This document shows positions 1-5,056 of a stretch of DNA of 7,898 bases, piece by piece; the first letter of the stretch is position 1; each line of letters begins with the position of its first letter. The notes beneath the pieces were generated by a model. The model did not search any database. It saw only the letters and a list, made by a program, of their open reading frames with translations, and was not told where the DNA came from. Position numbers and translations under genes: made by a program. This DNA comes from Methylovulum sp. (GTDB lineage: Bacteria; Pseudomonadota; Gammaproteobacteria; Methylococcales; Methylomonadaceae), in contig JAQTNZ010000098.1 in NCBI GenBank assembly GCA_028713595.1, positions 1 through 7,898 of the forward strand, given 5' to 3'.

Positions 1-870
1 CATAGCGGCGAAAAAATCTATTTGACGTTACGTCCCGCCGAAGCCAATACGGGCATCAGATTTCGCCGTGTCGATCTTGCCGAGCCTGTCACTATCCAAG
101 CGTCACCCAACAATGTCGGTGAGACCGTGTTGTCCACCACACTGGTGTCGGGTCGGGTAAAAATATCCACGGTCGAACATTTATTGTCCGCGTTTGCCGG
201 TTTGGGTATTGATAACGCCATGATTGATGTCAGTGCCGCCGAAGTGCCGATTATGGACGGCAGTGCCGGGCCCTTTGTATTTTTATTGCAATCGGCAGGG
301 GTTGAGGAGCAAGAATGCCCCAAGCAATACATCCGCATCAAACGCAGCGTGCGGGTTGAAGAGGGTGACAAATGGGCGGTTTTTGAACCGTTTGACGGCT
401 TTAAAGTGACGTTCACCATTGATTTTGAACATCCCGCTTTTGAAGAGCATGTCAAAACCGCCACTATGGACTTTTCTTCGACCACCTTTGTGAAAGAAGT
501 GAGCCGTGCCAGAACCTTTGGCTTTATGAAAGACATAGATATGTTGCGGCAAAACAATTTGGCTCTAGGCGGCAGCTTGGATAACGCCATTGTGGTGGAT
601 GACAATAAAATCCTCAATGAAGAAGGCCTGCGTTGCGCCGATGAATTCGTCAAACATAAAATCCTGGATGCCATTGGCGATTTGTATCTGTTGGGATACA
701 GCCTGATCGGCGAATTCACCGGCTATAAATCAGGGCATGGCCTCAACAACAAATTGTTGCGTAAATTGTTGGAAGAAACCGATGCCTGGGAAATGGTGAC
801 TTTCGATGACGAAGACGATGCGCCGATTTCTTTTATGCGTTCCGCACAATCACAACGCGCCGAGTCATAA
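1..870 (+). CDS. lpxC: UDP-3-O-acyl-N-acetylglucosamine deacetylase LpxC, 5' end cut by window
   Basis: LpxC is the cytoplasmic zinc enzyme that removes the acetyl group from UDP-3-O-acyl-GlcNAc, the committed step of lipid A synthesis. The frame is open from base 1 and reads [12 protein letters not shown], matching the segment that starts near residue 19 of E. coli LpxC, so about 18 N-terminal codons lie outside the window. The TTG at 22 is an internal leucine, not a start. The 289 visible residues plus the missing ones give the usual length of about 305. Visible family motifs are TVEHLLSA (zinc ligand H60, preceded by E59), [32 protein letters not shown] (H219, K220, D223) and KSGHGLNN (H246). 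These correspond to E. coli H79, H238, K239, D242 and H265, so all catalytic residues are kept. In many Gammaproteobacteria lpxC ends the cell-division cluster after ftsZ; that part would lie to the left. It converges on eutC. Confidence 0.97.
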   Translation, partial: HSGEKIYLTLRPAEANTGIRFRRVDLAEPVTIQASPNNVGETVLSTTLVSGRVKISTVEHLLSAFAGLGIDNAMIDVSAAEVPIMDGSAGPFVFLLQSAGVEEQECPKQYIRIKRSVRVEEGDKWAVFEPFDGFKVTFTIDFEHPAFEEHVKTATMDFSSTTFVKEVSRARTFGFMKDIDMLRQNNLALGGSLDNAIVVDDNKILNEEGLRCADEFVKHKILDAIGDLYLLGYSLIGEFTGYKSGHGLNNKLLRKLLEETDAWEMVTFDDEDDAPISFMRSAQSQRAES

Positions 871-890
871 CGCCCCATAGCCGACACCAG

Positions 891-950
891 CGGGGATCAT
901 CCCCGGTTCCCGTTGGCAATGGGTTGGGGTTTGCCACCCTTCCTTTTTCC
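891..950 (+). terminator. possible lpxC terminator region (two hairpins)
   Basis: The 85-bp gap between the convergent lpxC and eutC genes holds two short inverted repeats. The first is CGGGGA/TCCCCG (891-896 and 900-905, three-base loop). The second is GGCAA/TTGCC (915-919 and 931-935), followed after a few bases by a pyrimidine run, TCCTTTTTCC, at 941-950. The second hairpin with its T-rich tail could end lpxC transcription, but the stem is short and the T run is not adjacent, so this is a tentative call. On the - strand the first hairpin has no T run, so it is not a convincing eutC terminator. Confidence 0.35.
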
Positions 951-955
951 CCGTC

Positions 956-1759
956 TCACCCCAACAAAAAACACCTCTCTGGCGGCTGGTTTTCCAGCCC
1001 CGCCTCAGTCGTCCCGTCTTTCAAATTCACCCCAGAAAACCGCACACGTTCCGATTCATCAATCAAATACAGTAGCTTAGCCAATGCCTGCGCGTAACTT
1101 AAACCATTGTCATGGATATTGGAAATGCAATTACGGTCAGCATCGGTGCTGACACCTGCCCGGGCTTGGTAAGTAAAATAAATGCCCATGCTGTCGGGTG
1201 AACTTAAGCCGGGGCGCTCGCCAATCAAGACAACACATAACCGTGCGGCAAAATGTCCGGCAATGGCATCACCGATGGCGACCCGCCCATGTTTGACCAA
1301 ACAGATAGGGGGCAGGGCATAGCCTTTGGCGCATAATTCTGGTAGCAATAGCTTTAAAAAAGCGGGCGCATGGTGCGCTATGGCTTTGGATGACAGCCCA
1401 TCCGCCACTACGACTACGGCATCGGCCTTAATAGTTGCGGTATCCTGTAAAATCCCTTGTGCCGCCGCACCTAATAACCGCCCCAAATCGGGCCGCTGCA
1501 AATACAGCCGTTGGTTGTCCGCTTGCGTGGGCAGGGTAAGGCTTTGATGGCCCTGAGCGGCCAACGCTTGGGCAAGGCCCGCAAAATCTAACGGGATATT
1601 GACCGCATCCCGCGCTAAAGCATGAGCCAGTTGAAAATCCAAGCTGGCACGGGTAGGCTGGCTCATGCCCGCACGTCCTAAGGCAATACGCGCAGGGGTA
1701 AATTGGCTTAAGGTATGCCAAGGATCAGGCGTTGTGGTCACTTGTTCAGGCGTGTTCAT
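956..1759 (-). CDS. eutC: Ethanolamine ammonia-lyase small subunit EutC
   Basis: This 267-residue protein is the light chain of ethanolamine ammonia-lyase, the adenosylcobalamin enzyme that converts ethanolamine to acetaldehyde and ammonia. Family motifs run the full length: DPWHTLSQFTPARIALGRAG (residues 12-31), LDFQLAHALARDAV (40-53), LQRPDLGRLL (87-96), VVVADGLSSKAI (117-128), HGRVAIGDAI (157-166), LIGERPGLSSPDSMG (178-192), the highly conserved DADRNCISNI (206-215) and FSGVNLKD (241-248). The ATG at 1759 lies inside the end of eutB (14-bp overlap) and has no clear Shine-Dalgarno sequence, which suggests translational coupling to eutB. The residues after LKD form a short tail without a motif I recognise. 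No frameshift or missing motif is seen, so the gene looks functional. Confidence 0.96.
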   Translation of the reverse strand: MNTPEQVTTTPDPWHTLSQFTPARIALGRAGMSQPTRASLDFQLAHALARDAVNIPLDFAGLAQALAAQGHQSLTLPTQADNQRLYLQRPDLGRLLGAAAQGILQDTATIKADAVVVVADGLSSKAIAHHAPAFLKLLLPELCAKGYALPPICLVKHGRVAIGDAIAGHFAARLCVVLIGERPGLSSPDSMGIYFTYQARAGVSTDADRNCISNIHDNGLSYAQALAKLLYLIDESERVRFSGVNLKDGTTEAGLENQPPERCFLLG

Positions 1760-3152
1760 CGCAATAGCCGTTGAGTTTATCTAAAGCCGGTTTAAATAAG
1801 GCGGGGATGCTTCGCTGTGCCGCCAATTGGTTAGCCGCGTCAAAAATCTGGTGGGTTTGCAGCCATTGCTCAAATTCAGGGGCGGGGCGCAAGCCCAGCA
1901 CTTGCCGTAAATACAGCGCGTCATGGAAAGACGTGGACTGATAGTTGAGCATGACATCATCGGCACCAGGAACACCCATGATAAATGTCCCGCCCGCCAC
2001 TGCAAATTGGGTCAACAACATATCCATATCGTCTTGGTCAGCTTCTGCGTGGTTGGTGTAGCAGACATCGCAACCCATAGGCAAGCCCAGTAATTTGCCG
2101 CAAAAATGATCCTCCAAACCCGCACGGATGATCTGCTTGCCATCATACAGATATTCGGGGCCGATAAAGCCGACCACCGTATTGACCAACAAGGGTTTAA
2201 ACTGCCGTGCCACCGCATAAGCCCGTGCTTCGCAGGTTTGCTGATCTAGGCCTTCATGGGCGTTGGCGGACAACTCACTGCCTTGTCCAGTCTCAAAATA
2301 CATGCAGTTGTCGCCAATACTGCCGCGTTTAAGCTCCAACGCGGCAAGATGGGCTTCTTGCAACAGCGCCAAATTAATGCCGAAGCTGTCATTGGCTTTT
2401 TGGGTGCCGGCAATCGACTGGAACACCAAATCCACCGGTGTACCTTGTGCCATTGCCTGTAGCGTTGTGGTGACATGCGCCAATACACAAGACTGGGTGG
2501 GGATTTGATAGCGTTCGATAACGTCATTGAGCAAATGCAACAGGCGAGTGGTCGCTTGCAGGTTATCAGAAACGGGATTGATGCCGATGACCGCATCGCC
2601 GCAACCATACAGCAAACCGTCTAATACACTGGCCGCCACGCCAGCCGGATTGTCCGTGGGGTGGTTCGGTTGCAAACGCGTGGACAATCGGTTGGCTAAC
2701 CCGATAGTGCCACGGAAGCGGGTAATTACCCGGCATTTTTTGGCGACCAAAATCAAATCTTGAATACGCATAATTTTTGACACCGCCGCCACCATTTCCG
2801 GTGTCAGACCGGGGGCGATAGCCGTTAAAGACTCGGTGCTCGCCCGTTCTGACAATAACCAATTGCGGAAATCACCTACAGTCAAATGGCTGATAGGGGC
2901 AAACGCCACCCTATCATGGCCGTCAATAATCAGACGCGTGACCTCATCTTGCTCATAAGGCACCAGCGCTTCTGTTAAAAATTGCTTTAATGGCACATCG
3001 GCCAGCACCCACTGCGCCGCAACCCGCTCAAGATGGCTAACCGCCGCCACCCCCGCCAAATAATCGCCAGAGCGTGGTGGACTGGCTTTAGCCATTAAGT
3101 TGCGTAAATTTTTAAAATCGTAACACAGGCTTGCCGTGCGTATGGTATACAT
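1746..3152 (-). CDS. eutB: Ethanolamine ammonia-lyase large subunit EutB
   Basis: This 468-residue protein is the catalytic heavy chain, a TIM-barrel that binds adenosylcobalamin and ethanolamine. It aligns with E. coli EutB (453 aa) almost without gaps from the first residues (YDFKNLRNLMAKASPPRSGD against YQFKDVKEVLAKANELRSGD), which supports the ATG at 3152 over the internal Met20. Residues known to line the E. coli active site are all present at nearly the same numbers: R159 and Q161 (TRLQPN), N192 (GINPVSDN), F244 (VFQSIAG), E287 (YFETGQGSELS), D362 (MGCDVCYTNHAEAD) and M392 (FIMGVP). The C terminus runs about 15 residues past E. coli EutB. It forms a two-gene unit with eutC. The ribosome binding site is weak (GGA 10 bases before the ATG) and overlaps a small palindrome. 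The nearest upstream gene on this strand, 53 bp away, is the aspartic protease; no terminator is evident between them, so co-transcription is possible. Confidence 0.97.
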   Translation of the reverse strand: MYTIRTASLCYDFKNLRNLMAKASPPRSGDYLAGVAAVSHLERVAAQWVLADVPLKQFLTEALVPYEQDEVTRLIIDGHDRVAFAPISHLTVGDFRNWLLSERASTESLTAIAPGLTPEMVAAVSKIMRIQDLILVAKKCRVITRFRGTIGLANRLSTRLQPNHPTDNPAGVAASVLDGLLYGCGDAVIGINPVSDNLQATTRLLHLLNDVIERYQIPTQSCVLAHVTTTLQAMAQGTPVDLVFQSIAGTQKANDSFGINLALLQEAHLAALELKRGSIGDNCMYFETGQGSELSANAHEGLDQQTCEARAYAVARQFKPLLVNTVVGFIGPEYLYDGKQIIRAGLEDHFCGKLLGLPMGCDVCYTNHAEADQDDMDMLLTQFAVAGGTFIMGVPGADDVMLNYQSTSFHDALYLRQVLGLRPAPEFEQWLQTHQIFDAANQLAAQRSIPALFKPALDKLNGYCDEHA

Positions 3153-3158
3153 CGTGAA

Positions 3159-3172
3159 ACTATCCAGATAGT
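3159..3172. promoter_or_regulatory. 14-bp palindrome just upstream of eutB start
   Basis: ACTATC-CA-GATAGT is a perfect 6-bp inverted repeat with a two-base centre, ending 7 bases before the eutB start codon. In the mRNA it would put the GGA that serves as the weak ribosome binding site in the hairpin loop and arm. It could be an operator or a translational control hairpin. No function is shown by sequence alone, and a match this short may be chance. Confidence 0.3.
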
Positions 3173-3205
3173 AGGCCAGAGGGTGGGGGTATTCACTACC
3201 TATAA

Positions 3206-3781
3206 CTAATGGCTGTAAACGGTCTTACACTCACCACCGTCATTATTACACACCACATTTTTTTTCCATTTTTTTTCTTCAGTGATGTCAATACCATAGC
3301 CCTTGTTGGCGACCAATATTAAGGTATTGTTTTCAAAACGCACTTGGAAATGCTTGAGTGCGCTCATGCCAATCAACACCTCATCCAACTGGTCGCTGAT
3401 GGCCGCCTCAGTGTTTTTGATAATGGCATTGCCTAATTTTAATTCTTTAATTTCCGTTGCCTGTACCTCCGCCAAGCCGTTGGCGGTGCTGACCATGCCT
3501 GTTTCACCTATCGGTAACTTGGCGGCTTTGGCTAATTTGCTGGGTATGGCAGTGGTCGTGGCACCCGTATCGATCAAAAAGGGCATACTGACACCATTAA
3601 TTAGCGCCCGGCCCCTAAAATGCCCCTTATTATCCCCATGGATAACAATGTCTTCCTGATCCAATTCACAGCGTTGGTCAAATAAAGGGGTGATGGACGG
3701 GAGGTAATCCACGCTTTGGAACAGCAGCAAGGCCATCAATGAGCCTATTATGCCACGGGTTAATTGTGTCCAAAAAGTCAT
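3206..3781 (-). CDS. Membrane-anchored retropepsin-like aspartic protease
   Basis: This 191-residue protein belongs to the retropepsin-like (clan AA, TIGR02281-type) bacterial aspartic proteases. These are single-domain proteins that must dimerise, because each chain supplies one catalytic Asp. Residues 10-27 form a hydrophobic N-terminal segment (signal anchor or signal peptide). The catalytic motif is FLIDTGATTTAIP (Asp71). The second hallmark, VLIGMSALKHFQV (135-147), corresponds to the LLGMSFL motif of the family. The last 30 residues are basic and carry two cysteines (C178, C185). The domain is expected in the periplasm. The frame stays open to an ATG at 3967, but that codon lies in the loop of a terminator hairpin and the extra 62 residues are unlike the family. 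The ATG at 3781, with AAGG 7 bases upstream, is chosen instead. The substrate is unknown. A link to the downstream eutBC is not implied by the family. Confidence 0.85.
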   Translation of the reverse strand: MTFWTQLTRGIIGSLMALLLFQSVDYLPSITPLFDQRCELDQEDIVIHGDNKGHFRGRALINGVSMPFLIDTGATTTAIPSKLAKAAKLPIGETGMVSTANGLAEVQATEIKELKLGNAIIKNTEAAISDQLDEVLIGMSALKHFQVRFENNTLILVANKGYGIDITEEKKWKKNVVCNNDGGECKTVYSH

Positions 3782-3783
3782 AA

Positions 3784-3853
3784 CGATACCTTTTTTGCTT
3801 TTAGATATTGATGGGCGGATATTCGAGCTTGAATCTGACAGCCTAAGGTATCG
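3784..3853 (-). promoter_or_regulatory. Leader inverted repeat that would cover the protease ribosome binding site
   Basis: In the mRNA sense, CGATACCTT (3853 to 3845) is perfectly complementary to AAGGTATCG (3792 to 3784). The second copy contains the AAGG ribosome binding site of the protease gene and ends two bases before its ATG. Pairing over nine base pairs with a 52-base loop would hide the site. This is seen directly as sequence; any regulatory role is inference. A nine-base match in a leader of this size is expected by chance a few per cent of the time. Between this repeat and the upstream terminator I see only weak promoter-like elements, such as TTGCAC with TAAAAG at 16-bp spacing. 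Confidence 0.3.
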
Positions 3854-3948
3854 CGTACACTTAATAAAATCTATAGCGGCGGCTAAAAATAACACTTTTA
3901 CGCCAAGCGGGGAGTAGTGCAAATAATGATTTAGGACTTTCGCCCTAT

Positions 3949-3983
3949 AAAAAAACCATCCAGACATTTACTCGTCTGGATGG
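3949..3983 (-). terminator. Rho-independent terminator after the phosphoesterase remnant
   Basis: On the - strand a perfect 10-bp stem (CCATCCAGAC, 8-base loop, GTCTGGATGG; + positions 3956-3965 and 3974-3983) is followed directly by seven T (3955 to 3949). This is a classical intrinsic terminator about 70 bp past the stop codon of the gene at 4055-4789. It separates that gene from the protease and rules out the upstream start codon at 3967 for the latter. Confidence 0.88.
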
Positions 3984-3996
3984 CCTATCAGGAAAC

Positions 3997-4025
3997 AACT
4001 GGGGTGCGGTGGCCCGCATCCAGTT
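3997..4025 (-). terminator. Second, stronger 3' hairpin preceding the terminator
   Basis: AACTGGGGTGCGG (3997-4009) pairs with CCGCATCCAGTT (4014-4025) around a TGGC loop, giving 12 pairs with one G-U and one bulged G. On the - strand it is followed by GTTTCC, which is only a weak T tract. It lies between the stop codon at 4055 and the clear terminator at 3949-3983. It may be a first, inefficient terminator or a 3' hairpin that protects the transcript from exonucleases. Confidence 0.5.
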
Positions 4026-4054
4026 AAGGTTGACGTTTAAGGTAACAGCCGATT

Positions 4055-4789
4055 TTACATATTAAAATCGAACAGTCCCATCAAGTCAGAAATGGCGGGT
4101 TGGTTGGCAGGGATATAGGCGTTGGAACCGGCCACTGGGTTAGGCAGGTTGTCGCGGCTGCGGTAAGACAATGGGCTCAAGCCCCAGTTTGTCTCGATGA
4201 ATTTCAAGATGGACGCATGGTCGCCATAGCTATGGTCAATATGGCCTTTTTTCGCCCAAGAGGAGATAGCCAAGAAAGGGATACGGGTACCGTCACCAAA
4301 GAAATCGATAGGTTGGATATAGTTGGAGTCATAATAACCGCCGCCTTCATCAACCGTAACGAAAATGGCCGTGTTCTTCCACAGTTTTTTGTTGGCTTTG
4401 ACTTGGTTGACAATGCTCAGGACATATTGCTCAAAGTCAGGCAAGGTGGCATTGGCTGGATGTCCAGCCTTGCTTTCATAAGGACGCAGATAAGCAACGG
4501 CGGGCACTTTGCCACTGCTGAGGTCGCTGTCAAAGTTGGCAATAGGTTGCAGGTTGTATTTCAGCTCGGTTGTCATAATCGAGGCGAAACCGGTCAACGG
4601 GTCACAAATGCCGCAATATTCGTTAGGATCTGGGTCGCCACTGCGGCCGCCGCTGTAATATTTCCAAGAAATGCCGTTGGCCGCCAACTTGTCAGCAATA
4701 GTGGGGATAGTTTGCGGTGGCAGGATAGTTTCTGGCGTGGCTGATTTAGGGTGGAAAGGTTTCAAATTGCCGAATTGGTCATAAGCCAA
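4055..4789 (-). pseudogene. N-terminally truncated PF04185-type phosphoesterase (phospholipase C / acid phosphatase family)
   Basis: The 244 residues match the C-terminal half of bacterial PF04185 phosphoesterases, secreted enzymes that cleave phosphate esters or phospholipids. Visible family elements are TIADKLAANGISWKYYSGG (30-48), VPAVAYLRP (95-103), AIFVTVDEGGGYYD (141-154), FFGDGTRIPFLAISSW (163-178), GHIDHSYGDHASILKFIE (182-199) and RSRDNLPNP (210-218). They include the likely metal ligands D147, E148, H186, D190 and H191. Family members are usually about 450-550 residues. The N-terminal half, with the signal peptide and the ENxSFD-like motif carrying the nucleophile and metal ligands, is absent. 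The only available start is a TTG (4789) that follows an in-frame TAA with one codon between and has no spaced ribosome binding site. The three upstream frames hold stops and no recognisable continuation. A 5' deletion or rearrangement is the likely cause. The rest of the frame is intact, so the loss may be recent, or a short product may still be made. Confidence 0.75.
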
Positions 4790-4859
4790 CCCTTAGTTGT
4801 TCACCAGTTTAACAAGGGAGATTCGATAGCTAACCAAAAATTACCATGTAAATTAGATA

Positions 4860-4865
4860 ATTATA
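4860..4865 (-). promoter_or_regulatory. Possible -10 box directed at the phosphoesterase remnant
   Basis: On the - strand positions 4865 to 4860 read TATAAT, a perfect -10 hexamer about 70 bases upstream of the TTG at 4789. At 16-18 bp spacing there is no good -35 box (AGGCTT at 17). The region is AT-rich, where such hexamers arise easily, so this is a weak call. If real, it forms a divergent pair with the + strand promoter at 4892-4900. Confidence 0.25.
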
Positions 4866-4891
4866 AAACCGTCCGAACCATTAAGCCTAAG

Positions 4892-4900
4892 TGATATAAT
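4892..4900 (+). promoter_or_regulatory. Extended -10 promoter driving the candidate small RNA
   Basis: TGATATAAT is a perfect match to the extended -10 consensus TGnTATAAT of the housekeeping sigma-70 factor. No good -35 hexamer is found at 16-18 bp (TCCGAA at 17), which is typical of extended -10 promoters. The predicted transcription start is around 4906-4908. No protein gene lies downstream on this strand; the transcript would run into the hairpin terminator at 5014-5056. Confidence 0.65.
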
Positions 4901-4925
4901 AAAAGTATGGGTCGTCCGCATAACA

Positions 4926-4939
4926 CGGACACCGGACAC
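4926..4939 (+). repeat. Tandem heptamer CGGACAC x2
   Basis: Two perfect copies of CGGACAC lie end to end near the start of the predicted small RNA. The core CGGAC also occurs inverted as GTCCG at 4871-4875 (the -35 region) and 4914-4918. The RNA could therefore form alternative hairpins, with 4914-4918 pairing to either copy, or the copies could be protein-binding half sites around the promoter. Confidence 0.5.
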
Positions 4940-5013
4940 ATTCTTTTTTCAGGCTGGTTGGTTTGGCTTTGTTTAATGAGAGAAGTGTGCCAACAAAATG
5001 GGCAGGGGAAAGG

Positions 5014-5056
5014 AACAAGGGGCCGAACAGCTAAAGCTATTGGCCCCTTGTTTTTT
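5014..5056 (+). terminator. Intrinsic terminator of the candidate small RNA, possibly shared with rne
   Basis: AACAAGGGGCC (5014-5024) pairs perfectly with GGCCCCTTGTT (5042-5052), an 11-bp stem. The 17-base loop contains a small inner AGC/GCT pairing. On the + strand the T tract is TTTTTT at 5051-5056, so termination in that direction should be efficient. On the - strand the hairpin begins right after the rne stop codon but is followed only by CCTTTCCCC. It may end or protect rne mRNA with lower efficiency. Confidence 0.85.

Larger units (their letters stand above)
4907..5056 (+). ncRNA. Candidate small RNA, about 150 nt, convergent with rne
   Basis: The call rests on a perfect extended -10 promoter just upstream and a strong intrinsic terminator at the end, with no credible protein between. 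The RNA matches no family I recognise. Possible structure: a short hairpin GTCCG/CGGAC (4914-4918, 4926-4930); a longer irregular stem pairing GG-A-CACATTCTTTT (from 4934) with GAGAGAA-G-TGTG-CC (to about 4992) around a loop rich in G and T; a single-stranded purine stretch (5000-5013); and the terminator stem. It contains four GGA triplets (4927, 4934, 5007, 5012), two in an A-N-GGA context. That weakly recalls RsmA/CsrA-binding RNAs but is not enough to assign it. The first base is near an ATG (4907) whose frame runs through the terminator into antisense rne, so coding is unlikely. The 3' end stops exactly at the rne stop codon. Confidence 0.55.

Noticed and set aside
22..24. TTG as the start codon of lpxC
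   Set aside because: The frame is open upstream to base 1 and the HSGEKIY residues there match the conserved LpxC N-terminal region, so the gene is cut by the window edge.
18..719. 233-codon - strand frame opposite lpxC
   Set aside because: lpxC is unambiguous on the + strand with all active-site residues; the antisense frame is a shadow.
3782..3967. Upstream extension of the aspartic protease to an ATG at 3967
   Set aside because: The codon lies in the loop of a strong intrinsic terminator, the added residues lack family similarity, and a good ribosome binding site precedes the ATG at 3781.
4100..4744. Long + strand frame (214 codons) opposite the phosphoesterase remnant
   Set aside because: The - strand frame has clear PF04185 motifs; the + strand translation matches nothing I know and has no ribosome binding site evident.
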